NCBI GenBank assembly: GCA_003194525.1
Contig: NBIV01000119.1
Span: forward strand, 1-64,000
Reading direction: 5' to 3'
DNA from: Gracilariopsis chorda
Taxonomy: Eukaryota > Rhodophyta > Florideophyceae > Gracilariales > Gracilariaceae
DNA: 64,000 bases
Shown here: positions 32,228 through 43,121 of the stretch, one piece after another
Layout: the number at the start of each line of letters is the position of its first letter
How positions within the stretch are numbered: the first letter of the stretch is position 1
Program-made: the position numbers and the translations under genes
Notes under the pieces: model-generated
What the model was told of the DNA's origin: nothing
Databases searched by the model: none
What the model saw: the letters and a program-made list of their open reading frames with translations, nothing else

Positions 32228-35200
32228 TTGCGTTGCTGTTGGGTAGAACAGAGATTCATTTCAAACGAGCATCAAGCATCTGCATCATGGAAAGCACGTC
32301 TGTTAATGGCGACTAGTCTCGGGAACTTACTATCATTAACTTGCATGTCCTGGTCTTTCTTGGTAAACGCACTGTCTACGCTCCACGCCCTTCTGATCGA
32401 GATGACTGCGGCAACTTACTTCACCCGTCCAGTGACCTATGGTTGCAGTTAAGTGCTTTCTTTGCGGGTAACGTTCTCCTTCAAGGACTCAAATGAAAAC
32501 ACAATGGAAGAACTAGGAGCGCTAACAAGGTCAAAGGACAGCAATTTTCCAAGAGATGCATAGGTGAGCAAGGAAAACTGCACATAATGTGTTCCTCTTT
32601 TGGGGGGCAATGCTGTTGAGCGGAATTGGGCTACCCCTGTGAATTGCTGCGGAAACATCCAAGCAAGCCACTACCTAGGGAAGCCCTTCGCGTTACAGCT
32701 TCACATGTAGACCAGTCGCCTCCCTTGAAAGCTCCTGACAGAGCGGCCCGACTTTTGGAAACAAACTGAGAAACAAAGAGGGCTGAGGTTTCAGTAGTGT
32801 AGTTCTTCGCCGGCCAACGTATCCAAGTACATCCTTTTGCTACGTACCTCGATAAGCTCACTTTATGTAACTGCCCTGCACGGGCAAAGAAGGATGTAGA
32901 CGGCTAACTCGCATACGCTGCAATGATTGAAAAACCAAACTAGGGGGGCACAGCAGCCTTGTTCGAGCGAAAGAAGGGTGAAGTCCGGTAGAGGTGCTAG
33001 TTTTAGTAGACAAGGACCATGAGAGCATCTAAGCAGATGGTTACCCTTCGGTACTTGAGCCACCTCGCGAAGTTGGCCGTTTTGCTCGCGGATGTAGTGC
33101 ACTGCGATCACTTGCCAGGCTTTGAGAGCACAAAATGACTGGTGAATTCATTCTTTTGCGTCCAGGGGATGTAGCGCGGTGCCCCGTGAAATCTGAGAAC
33201 ATTAGTCTATATCCTTATCCTTGATTCTGACCTTGACGCTGGGAGAGTATGAGATGGAGCAGGTATGCGTGTCTACTACAACAGAGGCAGGCGGTGCGGG
33301 CTCATACTATGAGCCTCATACGCGACAGGTCGCTTCCGGCATAACACGTCACAGCTTGTAACGTCACGAAAGGTAACAATAGATTAACTTGCCGTGACCT
33401 GACAACTTATAAGCACGAAGGTCATCGGGGTGAAGTGATGACAAGTGAAGTTCAAAAACATCTATGCGGAACGTGCTTTTAATGTTTCATTCTTCTACGC
33501 GGTAGCCTTAGACTACCAAAGGGTAAGGGTTACCTTTGTACCAACGGTACATTCTGAATGAGGTCTCACAAGCAATTCTGCACATGCGCCCGAAAGAAAA
33601 ACACCTCTCTCAACTCCCAACGGTGTCCGTAATTTACTGCATGACATAGAAAATGTGCATCGAACGCATACACTGAATGACACTGGCAAGGTTGCTGATT
33701 CTTGGCGCGGTTCGCACGGCTTCGCCCAACATCGACTCTGTATCCCATATCGAACTATACGAATGGAAATTAAGCACAAAGCTTTCTGTCAGGACTCTAC
33801 CTCGGTTTTGTCGTTTGTCAAGAAAGCTTCCGTTATTGGAGCTCAGTCGGCTCTTGATCTGAAACCTTCTATCCAGCTTTTTGCCCAGTTTTTTAAGCAT
33901 AAATCATGAAACTAGAAAGCAAAAGCCTATCGTAATGCATCGTTTCATAAACGAGTTTGTAGGCTTTCCCGCTATAGGACAAATTGCCTAATGTACACGG
34001 CGAACGGTTTACTCTAAATTGGCCATCAAATACGCAAAATCGCTCACATCACGGCGTGATTCATTGAAGACGATAGTGGACACCTGCTGAGCCAAACTTA
34101 CTTCTAGCATGAACAGATTGAAGAACACAGCAGGCTATTTTTTTGTTTGATGTGCAAGTGTAAATCAATCTCGAATACGATAGTTCTTGCCAGCGCAAGA
34201 TAGAAGAGTAATAATTGTAGTAGTGGCTTCCATCTCACAGTTGTAACCATTGACTACTGCAACATCCTCCACTCTTTTTTCTTCTTCTTCTTTGGGTCAC
34301 AGGCTGTTTTCTTACGAAGACAGAAGCAAACAACCGGTATGCTTCTGTAGAGAGTTACGACAGCGGAAGTAATCCACTTCTCACGCTAGCTTCCTTTTTA
34401 GCCTTTCTTTCACCTCTTTTAATTGCAACTGCGTATATGCATGCCGCTATCCTGACTCCGAATAAACGGTAGTGATTCTTTTGCAAACAAGCTTTGCTTC
34501 TTCATCCTTCATGACTGTTAGAGGACGTCAGCAGAGTAGGTACCACGACAAAGCGGAATCCAATGTCAAACCGGAACTACAATTGCCCGAAAAAGGTAGT
34601 ATTTGATGTTGGTGCCTTGCGGAGATCCGATTGTGGGTTCATTTCGCTTCTCTCGCCAGGGGTGGAGACGGGCCCATTTCGAGAAAGGCAGATCAGATTG
34701 CGCCCAACACGATTCTCGAATGTTTTTGTCCTTTTGTCGATTTGTGTCGGTGTGCCACCAGATCACTTGATCATGTTCAAGGAGGTGGGCCCCATCCACG
34801 GGGTTCGATACTACTTGGATTGTGAGGGCAAGCGAGTGAGTCCCTTGGAACCGCTGTGATCGATGTTGTGTCGGCCCCATTTGATGAAATGAAGTAGTTT
34901 CAGAACTACCAAACAACTGCTACTCTTGGTACTCGGATTGACTCTGGATGTCATTAAAGGCTTCTGCTAAGCCTCGCAAAACGGTACACAAACGTCATAA
35001 GCACTCTAAAAGGCCTTGCCAAGCTTTCCCTGACTTTTCCCGCAAAGGACAATTCTCCCCTTGGGAATAGAAGAAGGCTTAGCCCACGGAGTTATCGCAA
35101 AATGATCCAGCGTAAGGCCACTGTCGGCAAAGTACGGCTCTTGGTCAGGCTTCGCATGGCCTCATACGGTCTCTATCGGTTTCTATTAAAAGCCTCAGGT

Positions 35201-35439
35201 CGGGATCTGACGGAGTTCCGTTCTATTTTCCGAAATTGCCAAGAACGAAGAGGGAAGAGTGATAAGGGCACTACTGTTGCCTCCGGCTATCACAAAGCGA
35301 TACATGCAATTACCATTTGCTGTGGTGAAGCCCTTGCTTGAGGTCCTCTAGAGAGAGAGGGGGGGGAGAATGAATAGCAAAGAGGAGCCAGGATAAACTT
35401 ACTTGCGTCAGAAATGAAAAGATAAAATATCGGGCCTCT
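32228..35439. other. Gene-poor intergenic region, about 3.2 kb
   Basis: No coding gene, tRNA or recognisable transposon protein was found. Many short frames lie on both strands with no family resemblance. A near-palindromic word (taccaaagggtaagggttacc) occurs at about 33513. The stretch reads as decayed repeat or spacer DNA. Confidence 0.4.
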
Positions 35440-35541
35440 TGCGGAGAGAGGGATTCTTCAACAATAGTTCCTACCACGCTGTCAGTATTAGTGGCGTGCG
35501 CCCGTAAACTGTTTACGGTAAAGATACATACATACATACAT
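35440..35541 (+). mobile_element. 3' end of a truncated LINE copy with TACA tail
   Basis: The sequence gagagagggattcttc followed by ttcctacca, then a short spacer, matches the 3' end of the better preserved LINE at 36576-36640. It ends in a (TACA)n-type microsatellite (tacatacatacatac) at about 35525-35541, as expected for a non-LTR retrotransposon tail. No coding part remains upstream, so this is a 5'-truncated copy. Confidence 0.45.
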
Positions 35542-36640
35542 CGGGCCTCGTTGCAGAAGCTTAAGGCAGATTTAACTCTGCCCTAGGATGTAAATGTCTG
35601 TTTATACTAGCTCAGGATGGTTCAGTGGCACAATATGCGAAGGAGATGGTATGAAGCATTCTGCAGAGTTCCGATCGTTTAAAGCAGCGCGGCGGATAGA
35701 ACCAGATATATTGATCCAGTATGATGATGAATTTCGTATATGCTACAGACTGGAGAGGGATAACGCCATATCTGACGAGGACGGACACGTGCTTCAAGTG
35801 CGAATACTAAATGCTGGAACGGTAGGTGGGGGAGGTTATTTAATCTGGTGGAAAAGAAGAATCGAACCTCAAACAGGAATCGTCCCAGCTGGAATAGGAG
35901 TCTGCTCGTACACTGCAGAGCTAGCAGCGTTCCGGCGAGCCCTATCCGAAATTGCTGTGAGAGTTTGCGGTGGCTGGAGAGGGACAATCAGATTTGCTAC
36001 GGACTCGAAAAGTCTCGTTCAAGGCTTGCAAACGTCCCAGCGACGCCAAACACGCCAGCTACAGGACATCTCTGAATGCATGACATTGATAACTAACTAT
36101 TGCCAATGTCAAATTGTTTGGATACCGGGACACTGCGGGTTACCAAAACGAAGCTGCCGACGAACTTGCAAAGAAGAGCCTTGGTCTCCCCTTAGCGCAG
36201 CAGCTCCAGAAAGAGATCGACTTCCTGGAAGTGAAACAGAGAACCCGCGTCCGTCTTACTAGCACAGGGCCAGTAAGCGAAGTCCCAGACACACTATCAA
36301 AGGTATTGACTCTAAGGAGGGCGCATACAGCCCTGTCGCAGATATTTACAGGTCACGTTCCGACGCTACATCCGGTCTCCACTTTTCTCAACAACAGGAA
36401 ATGTTTCTGCCCGCTCGGATGTGAGCTCAACATACTTAATAGTGTAGACCATTTCGTTCTTAGATGCCGCCGAAGAGCGGCATCCCGGACTCGAGAGCTC
36501 CCGCCTCTCCGAGAGAGGCAGGGCTCTGATGCCGAATCAATAGTAAGGACATGGCCAGAAAAGGTGTCGGTATATCTAGAGAGAGAGGGGTTCTTCTCAA
36601 TGTAACCCCTACCGTAGTCTTGGAATTAGAGACGCGAGCT
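35542..36640 (+). mobile_element. LINE-type non-LTR retrotransposon remnant: RNase H domain and 3' end
   Basis: A plus-strand fragment encodes an RNase H domain of the kind found after reverse transcriptase in I-like LINEs. YTAELAAFRRAL carries the catalytic Glu, RFATDSKSLVQGL an Asp, and EAADELAKKSLG the last Asp. The first Asp position reads as Asn in RILNAG, so the domain is probably dead. A frameshift near 36110-36140 splits the domain: the first frame runs 35594 to about 36140, the second continues to 36605. After it comes a Cys/His cluster (CFCPLGC, then SVDHFVLRC), typical of LINE C-termini. Reverse transcriptase and endonuclease are missing. The 3' end meets an inverted second copy. 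Confidence 0.7.
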
Positions 36641-36661
36641 CATGTAAACACACGCACACAC

Positions 36662-36820
36662 TAGCTCGTGTCCCTAATTCAAAGACTACGGTAGGGGCTA
36701 TTCTGAGAAGAAATCCTCTCTCTGAACATAAACCAGTAGCTTTTCTGGCCATATTCTTATTGATGATTCGACGTCGAGAACTTGCCTTTCTCGAAGAAGA
36801 GGAAGCGCTCTTCTTTTTTC
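36662..36820 (-). mobile_element. Inverted LINE 3' end, tail-to-tail with the plus copy
   Basis: Read on the minus strand, this stretch repeats the plus-strand LINE end at about 36470-36640. Shared segments include cccctaccgtagtctt (with one change), ttctggccat and the agagagg block. The two copies face each other across a ~21-nt CA-rich spacer (36641-36661) and form a long imperfect inverted repeat. Divergence suggests separate, old insertions or an old duplication. Confidence 0.6.
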
Positions 36821-36829
36821 TTCTTCTTT

Positions 36830-37320
36830 ACGGGCGCACAATACCAAATTGGGGCACTGTGGTAGAATCTAACACTACACGAGAGCTATTTCTCGTCTCG
36901 CGCGCCAAAGTCTATCCATCACGTGAAGCTCATCGAAGAAGAAAGGTTTCTCTGCCCCGTTGTATCAACTTTCATGTATGTCACCAGAATGTACCCGATG
37001 ACTGCTGCTTGACCAGTCCATCTATCGCCTGTCCGTCGATCGTCTGGGCGGGCGGCATCAAAGAACGAAATGGTCAACATTATTTTCAGTATTGATCCCG
37101 CATACAAGCGAGCAGAAACAGCAATGTTTCTGCTCGCTTGCATGCGGGATCAATGTTGTGGTATATGTGACTGTGTGTGGCTAGTGGCCCATGGGACTGG
37201 TAGAAGATAGACTCGGTGGTCTTGAAAATGAAAAGTTTCTTAGCATGGTTAGATTCCATCACAAAACCATAATTGAGCGACGTGCGCCTACATAAACAAC
37301 AACTACACAGAATCCCCATA
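36830..37320. repeat. Fold-back inverted repeat with a near-perfect central hairpin
   Basis: The centre is a hairpin: arms 37092-37120 and 37125-37153, 29 nt each with a single mismatch, closed by a 4-nt loop gcaa. Outside it the arms continue as diverged inverted copies: gtggtagaatctaac near 36860 on the plus strand matches gatggaatctaacc read on the minus strand near 37260, with similar flanks (gcgcac words at both outer ends). The left arm is about 110 nt longer, so it carries an insertion or the right arm a deletion. It may be a fold-back element or a small-RNA precursor. Confidence 0.6.
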
Positions 37321-37564
37321 TCCTAAACAGTCCACGGGCTGAGAGATAGCACCCGTCTACGAGGTCAGTTTTACGAAGAATACCTGTTGCTGATCCATCT
37401 CGCTTCCTCTCAGAGCCAGCACTACGGACGATTTGCCCATTGTGTCGTACTTGCGGCACAATGGCCGTAACCTTGTAGATTTTGACTTCTTTCATTTCGA
37501 AGGGGACACTCACTACAGTACTGCGCCAGGGACACAATCGCCGTACCGACTACTTGGAAGTTGA
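37321..37564. other. Short intergenic stretch
   Basis: Nothing coding was recognised. Part may be the degraded 5' portion of the TSR2-like copy that follows. Confidence 0.3.
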
Positions 37565-37828
37565 GCAGCGGTTAAGAGTTTAGCGTCTGTTTCATACGCC
37601 TCTGGACGAAGGAACTTCCTTGAGGAACATGGCCCGGGTGACGCCATTGATCTCTTATTTGAAGCCTTTGACTGCATGGAGACTGACGTAGAGGATGATC
37701 TGTCATCATTTGCAGACCTGGGATGTCGTGAAACTCGCCCGGGCGAAATGGGTGAAGTTGCAGCTGTCGTAGCTCATCTCAAGTGCTGCAGTGCCAAGTC
37801 GCTTTTTGCTGGATTAGAACTGCGCTGA
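37565..37828 (+). pseudogene. Decayed TSR2 copy
   Basis: A plus-strand frame bounded by stops encodes AIDLLFEAFDCMETDVEDD, which aligns with FIDLFYEAFNRMQADIEDG of the intact TSR2 gene at 31730. Upstream AAVKSLASVSYAS matches AIELMNIAVAMAT, and downstream GEVAAVVAHLK matches EEIAALVVRI after an extra ~12 residues. DNA identity is also visible (gaagcctttnacngcatg). The start region, the WGG-type helix and the conserved C-terminus are missing or out of frame, so it is a broken duplicate of a host gene. Confidence 0.6.
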
Positions 37829-38339
37829 GGGATCACGCGGGAACCGCCAGTGGCCCCACTATGGGCACAATGCATTAATCTACCCGTTATGATGTGCCGA
37901 CCTTCCTGCTGATGCGAACCAGGAGGAGGCAGAATGGATCCTCAACTGGGGTTGCCTCCAGAACTTGGCCTTCTCGGCAGAGACTAGCTTCTTAGAGAGT
38001 TGGTACGTCAAAGTCGGAGTTAGGCTTTGTCCGCTCAAGGTAAAACAACAACTGCAACAACATCCACACCAGACCGTCATCTGACAGACTTGAGCAAACT
38101 GCGGCTGTCAATAAAGGGAAGCCTCTATGTCTGTGTTCTACGAAGTCTGAGTACTGAGGGCTTCGTCTGGAAGAAGCTCTTTCAAATTAGTTGGGCCTGG
38201 ATTCTCGCACCAGCCACTCTTTCACCGCGTCTGCAACCTCGAAACTCGTCGCTCCTCGAAAGGAGGCAGCTTGTATCAACAGCCAAATTTGCAAGTAATG
38301 ATCCGCTGTCTCCGCAGTTGACCTGTATCCAGGGGTGCG
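37829..38339. other. Intergenic, no supported gene
   Basis: Only short frames without family resemblance. Confidence 0.35.
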
Positions 38340-38670
38340 TTTCAACGATGGAATTGCCATCGATGGCAATCCCAAGCTCAGCAAATTGCGATTGCAATCT
38401 TTGCAAGAGATTGCGATTCGACGGCATTCTCAGAAGCAATCTCCAAATCAGATTGCGCGATGGGATTTAGACCTGGTGAAGGAAGCGTTAAACCTTGCTA
38501 AGTAAGCAAACACTATGTTTGGAGTGCCGCTCTAGAGTTGGGCGATGGGTTTTGGGATTGCGTGTAAGGTAAAGAGATTGCAAACCGATGGAAATTGCTA
38601 TTCGCAATGGGATTGCGTGATGGGATTGCTACTTGATGTAGCAATCCCTGTTCCATCGGATTGTTTCCAC
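38340..38670. repeat. GATTGC/GCAATC-rich palindromic cluster
   Basis: The word gattgc or its complement occurs about a dozen times in ~330 nt. It contains a perfect 18-nt palindrome (attgccatcgatggcaat, 38353-38370) and a perfect 11-bp hairpin (gggattgctac / gtagcaatccc, 38622-38648, loop ttgat). This resembles the terminal and subterminal repeats of a non-autonomous DNA transposon (MITE), but no target-site duplication was established. Confidence 0.45.
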
Positions 38671-39172
38671 CCCTGCCTGCATCTCAACTGACAAATAGCT
38701 CTGTTACATCCCATACAGGTTTCGACGGGATGGAAATGTGGAATCCCATTTCGAACGTGCGCGGGTTTACCAAGTCGTGCGCAGGTGTTCAGCAAGTGGG
38801 AAACGCTCATATTTGAGGGAGATGTGGACGAAATGCGTCACGAGCGCTCGTACTTGAACAGAAAGTTTCAGTTCAGTTTACATTGTACTCAAGGCGGAAG
38901 TCATCAGTAGACATGGAAAGGTATGGTGGTAAGTAGGGGGCAGACGCAATTCTGTTCCTGCTGCGTACAGCGGAGGTATGAGTGACATGGCTTCCCCTTC
39001 ATGGAGAGTAGCAACGACACTCTTTGTGCTTCTATTTGTCGAAAGCTACACGTCTGGGGAGCTTTCACCATAGGACGCCCCAGTCCTACCCGCGTACTGC
39101 AAACGTGCACTCTTGTTCACAGGTCATTCTTGTTGGTGTGCCTGCGGCGATTTACTTCACCTAAACAAAGAT
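38671..39172. other. Intergenic downstream of PDI
   Basis: No gene was recognised. The right end should hold the PDI 3' UTR. Confidence 0.35.
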
Positions 39173-40651
39173 TTACAACTCTTCCTTCTCTTCATCTACA
39201 GTCTCCTTGGCTTCTTCTGAGGTTTCCTTCGTTTCAAAACCCTCCTTGTGGGTAGCGTTCTCCTTCAAGAACTTGACGAAGTCCTCCTTTGATCGGCCGC
39301 CCTCATATGGAACGCCTGTCTTAGATCCCGCGGCAAAGAAGTGAAGAGTGGGATATCCCCTAGCCTTATATTCCTTCGGAGCGTCGTTTGCGGTAGCGTC
39401 CATCTTGGCAATGACCAAAGTCTCAACGCCCTTGAGGTCTGATGCGAGTTCATCAAGAATAGGTGCAAGTTTCTTGCAGTGTCCGCACCACGGAGCGTAT
39501 TGCTCAATGAGCACATCCTTACTCTCGTCTTCCACGATCTCGGTCCACGTGTCGCCGACGATGATCTTCACAGGTTCCTCATTGGTCTCTGGGATGGGAG
39601 CGGACTTGATGGTAGCGGACACGTCTCCGGTCACGAACTTGTCAATCCATGCCTTCAGTGCCTCCTTGGAGTAATCCCCGGAGAACACGTATTTCTGATC
39701 GGACTTGAATTCGTAGATGACAATAGCTGGGTCTTTGTCGGCAACACCAACGTGTTCCGCAAAGCTCTTGAGATCGACACTGTTGATCCAGGTGAAGGCC
39801 AGTGCACCGCTGGAACGGTGAGACTTGGCGATTTCGGTAATATCGTCGTTCACGTCCTTGTTCTTCTTCTCCGGATCTTGGAACAGGATGAAAACAGGCT
39901 TGTCAAGCTCTGTGTACAAGCCAGCATTGTCACGGCTGAGCTCAGCGTACAGAGGAAGAGATCCCACAGATGCCCATTGTTCAAAGGCGTCAGCATCATC
40001 GGAGAAGACATCAGTTGATTCATCATCACGAACAAGAAGGACAGAGTCGGCTTCAAGGTCCTTTCCAGCAAGCTCTTTAAGAAAAGCGGTGTCTTCCACG
40101 GAGGCGAAGGCAACAGAGTCGGGGCTCACGTCACGGAGAGACATGCTGGTCTTCTTGAAGATGGGCTTGAGCTTATCAAGCTTAGCGGCAATGAAAAGAG
40201 CCTTGCCCTTGTTGTCCGCAACGAACTTGGCGAGCTCATCGGCATCAGCGCATTCCACAGCGTACGGGAGAAGTGCACGCTCGATGTACTTGATGAAGTC
40301 GTCCTTGGTACGACCGCCCTTGTAATCAGAGATGACCTCACCTTTGGAGAAGAGCTTGAGGGTGGGGAAGCCGCGGATTTCGTACTTTTGGGCAAGATCT
40401 TTCTCGACGGTGGCATCAAGATCGACAAGCGTCGCCTTTCCCTTCAGCTCAGTGGCAGCTTCCTGGAAGTCGCCAGCCATCTTCTTGCAATGGCCGCACC
40501 AAGGGGCAAAGAACTTGACAAGGGTAAGTTCCTCACCGGCGATGAGGGAATCAAAATTGTCTTTGTTACCGACGACGACATCGTCCGCAGCGGAAACTGC
40601 GACAAAGAAGGCCAAGGCGGCAAAGACTGTGAAGGAGGACGTTCGGATCAT
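39173..40651 (-). CDS. PDI: Protein disulfide isomerase
   Basis: Single-exon gene of 492 residues. The ATG at 40651 places a clean signal peptide (IRTSSFTVFAALAFFVAVSA) at the N-terminus; open sequence extends further upstream but without an ATG. The layout is classical a-b-b'-a'. The first thioredoxin domain has WCGHC at residues 51-55, two redox-inactive domains follow, and the second active site WCGHC is at 388-392. The C-terminus is acidic and ends KEEL, a variant of the KDEL retrieval signal, so the protein should stay in the ER lumen. It forms and shuffles disulfides in secretory proteins. Length and active-site spacing are usual for the family. Confidence 0.95.
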   Translation of the reverse strand: MIRTSSFTVFAALAFFVAVSAADDVVVGNKDNFDSLIAGEELTLVKFFAPWCGHCKKMAGDFQEAATELKGKATLVDLDATVEKDLAQKYEIRGFPTLKLFSKGEVISDYKGGRTKDDFIKYIERALLPYAVECADADELAKFVADNKGKALFIAAKLDKLKPIFKKTSMSLRDVSPDSVAFASVEDTAFLKELAGKDLEADSVLLVRDDESTDVFSDDADAFEQWASVGSLPLYAELSRDNAGLYTELDKPVFILFQDPEKKNKDVNDDITEIAKSHRSSGALAFTWINSVDLKSFAEHVGVADKDPAIVIYEFKSDQKYVFSGDYSKEALKAWIDKFVTGDVSATIKSAPIPETNEEPVKIIVGDTWTEIVEDESKDVLIEQYAPWCGHCKKLAPILDELASDLKGVETLVIAKMDATANDAPKEYKARGYPTLHFFAAGSKTGVPYEGGRSKEDFVKFLKENATHKEGFETKETSEEAKETVDEEKEEL

Positions 40652-41252
40652 GATGGTAGGAGTAGAAGGTGTAGAGAGACTGTACCCGAACCAGGAAGGC
40701 AACTGCGACGAGGGACGGTAGCGGGGTTTAGATGCTTTTGTAGGAGACGGCAAAGGATCATCGCATTGCGTGACAGAATTAGCGATCAAGCATGTTGATT
40801 GATTTTCGTGACAGACCCACTATTTTGCGTTGGAGGGGAACCGCACTTCGCCGAAAGGGGGTGCACAAGGAGCACTATGCGGGACTGGTGAGCAAAATGA
40901 CTGCAGTACACGTAGGGATAAGTGGACGAAACGGCACGCTGCAACAAACGTACTGCGTAAGGTTAATTTCCGGCAATTTTTTTTGACTTCACCGATGAAC
41001 AATCCCTCAACCGGTGCCGGCGCAGCCGAATGCTCACAATTAATTGGCCGGCAAAACAATCCAGATCATGCGCTGCTCTCGAAAAGGCGGTGACGAGAAC
41101 TTTCAGCGCTGCTTGGTCCGCCGCGTCACGCTGTGTACAAAGCACCAATACCGTCAAGTTAATTGCTGTCAGCTTCATAGATCTTCCAACACCAAGCCTC
41201 TCTGTTCTTAATAAATACCTTGTTATCCGCTTCGATACCTACCATTCAACCG
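40652..41252. other. Intergenic between PDI and tRNA-Tyr
   Basis: About 600 nt with short frames only. It should contain the PDI promoter. No recognisable gene. Confidence 0.4.
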
Positions 41253-41338
41253 CTCTCGGTAGCTCAGTTGGCAGAGCATTTGACTGTAGTTGTTCCAGTG
41301 TGATCAAAATGTCCCTAGTTCGATTCTAGGTCGGGAGA
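41253..41338 (+). tRNA. tRNA-Tyr (anticodon GTA) with 13-nt intron
   Basis: A full cloverleaf can be drawn. The acceptor stem is ctctcgg with tcgggag (two G-T pairs), discriminator A at 41338. The D arm is gctc/gagc, the anticodon stem tttga/tcaaa with loop C-T-GTA-G-A, and the T arm cctag/ctagg with loop ttcgatt. A 13-nt intron (41290-41302) interrupts the loop one base 3' of the anticodon, the standard eukaryotic position; tRNA-Tyr genes nearly always carry one. The mature length is 73 nt, with CCA added later. The internal A and B boxes (tagctcagttgg, ggttcgatt-like) serve RNA polymerase III. Confidence 0.93.
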
Positions 41339-42203
41339 GAAACGGTTCCACTTTTTTCTTGCCCCTGACAACAAGCTCAACAGTGCCACTGCTTTGTGGT
41401 GCGAAGTTTGTACACGCCACCACTGCGCGTGGTACAGTATCTTACGCTACTCCCCCTCTTATCTACGCCCTGTTGTTGAGCGGTTGTACCGCTATCAATC
41501 TGCCCGGCCAAGACGACGAGGGAGCTCGGCGATGGCCTCTTTCCCAATCGATGCGCTTGTTTTTTCGAGGGACAGAAGCATGTGCAATCGCAAACACACC
41601 ATTGCGGGACAAGTGAACATGTACACTGTTACCGAACGGTACGCCTAATGCGATCCGCCTTCACGCGGTGTGCCTGACTTCCCTTCTCTTTATGGAAGCG
41701 AAACGGATCCGCAGTTGGGTCTCCAAAGGAGGCCAACATATATCTGTTGGTCTACCTTGTGAGAGAACGTTGCTTTGAACGGAAATGATTTGCGCTGTGT
41801 AGGCACCTATAAAAAGAGAGAGAGAGAGAGGCCTAATACCAAATCTGTAGGGATACATAGCTACCATGCACTCTTCGTAACGCATGTAACACGAGCCTCA
41901 CTACAGCAATCGTAACTGATCGCTTTAGAAATGCAAAAGTGCAACAGACCACAATCCTGTTCTCGCCTCTTTCTTCAGTGCGACGGTTTGTTTACCAACT
42001 CAGTACTGCACACTAATATCGGAGCATAGGTGCCTTCACTCGCCTGCCCTGCTCCGTACGCAAACGGGTTAGCATAAGCCTGATTCAAAACTGATTTCTA
42101 GCGTTTATAAACGCCGTCCGCCTTTTATGGGGTAACCCTTAACCGTTTGGCCTTGCTTTTCCACCTATGAAGAAGATCTGCGCTAGTCTTACAACGCACA
42201 CTT
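41339..42203. other. Intergenic with GA microsatellite
   Basis: No gene was recognised. A short (GA)n run sits at about 41814-41830, and a ggggtaaccctta word near 42130. The right end should be the ascorbate peroxidase 3' UTR. Confidence 0.4.
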
Positions 42204-43121
42204 CTACTGGAAGCATCCTAACTCGCTAAGTTTTTGGTGAGCCACCTTGTAGTCTTCAAAGAAAACATCTTGATCTGCGGCGTACTTCTCACACAGAGCC
42301 TTCGTTTCTGTGCTATCAAGGAGAGCCAGATCGCTAGTCAAACGCAGAAGATCAGGATCAGGTTCATCCTTTAGGATTTCAACGTAGTACGAGTTGTCAA
42401 ACACCACAGGAATCTTTGTCCACGGGCCATCAAAGCCAGAGCGCTCAGGATGCGCACGGCCCAAAGTATGGGCGCCACTGAGAGTGGTGATCTCCAAATC
42501 GTTAAAACCCATACGGTAGAAGATGTCCCGAAGATGATTCATACCCTTGTCAGCATCCGGTAGCCTTCCATCGGGTGTGCAGTCTGCTTCTGAAGCATCT
42601 TCTCTGCCCATTCGGAAAGGGATCTTTGGACCCCCCGAAAACTCAATAGCTTGTACGCTGGCCAGTTGGTACAGATCGGCGTATGACATGTTCGGGTATT
42701 TATCCTTAATTGGCTGAAGCAGATCCATGGCAATGTTGAGCCCACTGTTCGCACCGTGAGATTTTTCGGGGTTGAATCGAATGGAACCATTTGCACCGCC
42801 GGTCTTCTCGGTGGCGTTGTAGGTACCGGCATCATGCCACGCCAGACGGACCATGATTGGCATACATGGTGTCGTTTCGTAGAGTTTGTTGAGATCTTGA
42901 CGAACGTCGTCTTCCAGAGATGCTTTTACGGTACTGAAGCGTCGGGTGATGTTGGGCAGACGGGGGCGAAGGGCATTTGCTCTGGGCAGAAAGGAAGTGC
43001 GTCGAGAGGATACCGCAGCTGTTGCGGGTGAAGAAAGCGAGCGCGATACGGAGCAGGGGGATATGAAAGCGTTCATGATGGGGGTTGAGAAGTTCAGTTG
43101 ACGACGGAGTGACGACATCAT
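42204..43121 (-). CDS. APX: Ascorbate peroxidase, probably plastid-targeted
   Basis: Single-exon gene of 305 residues with an ATG at 43121. The first ~65 residues are Ser/Arg/Ala-rich with almost no acidic residues, like a transit peptide. The rest is a class I haem peroxidase. The distal site is MVRLAWHDAGTY (R92, W95, H96), and the proximal site TTLSGAHTLGRAHPERSGF contains H218, followed by the proximal Trp at about W234 and FDNSYY. The Arg in HPERSGF corresponds to the ascorbate-binding Arg of plant APX. It removes hydrogen peroxide using ascorbate. It is short of the doubled-domain catalase-peroxidases, which excludes KatG. Confidence 0.92.
   Translation of the reverse strand: MMSSLRRQLNFSTPIMNAFISPCSVSRSLSSPATAAVSSRRTSFLPRANALRPRLPNITRRFSTVKASLEDDVRQDLNKLYETTPCMPIMVRLAWHDAGTYNATEKTGGANGSIRFNPEKSHGANSGLNIAMDLLQPIKDKYPNMSYADLYQLASVQAIEFSGGPKIPFRMGREDASEADCTPDGRLPDADKGMNHLRDIFYRMGFNDLEITTLSGAHTLGRAHPERSGFDGPWTKIPVVFDNSYYVEILKDEPDPDLLRLTSDLALLDSTETKALCEKYAADQDVFFEDYKVAHQKLSELGCFQ

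Noticed and set aside
34563-34916. Overlapping frames on both strands
   Set aside because: Neither translation resembles a known family; in gene-poor DNA with no supporting signals.
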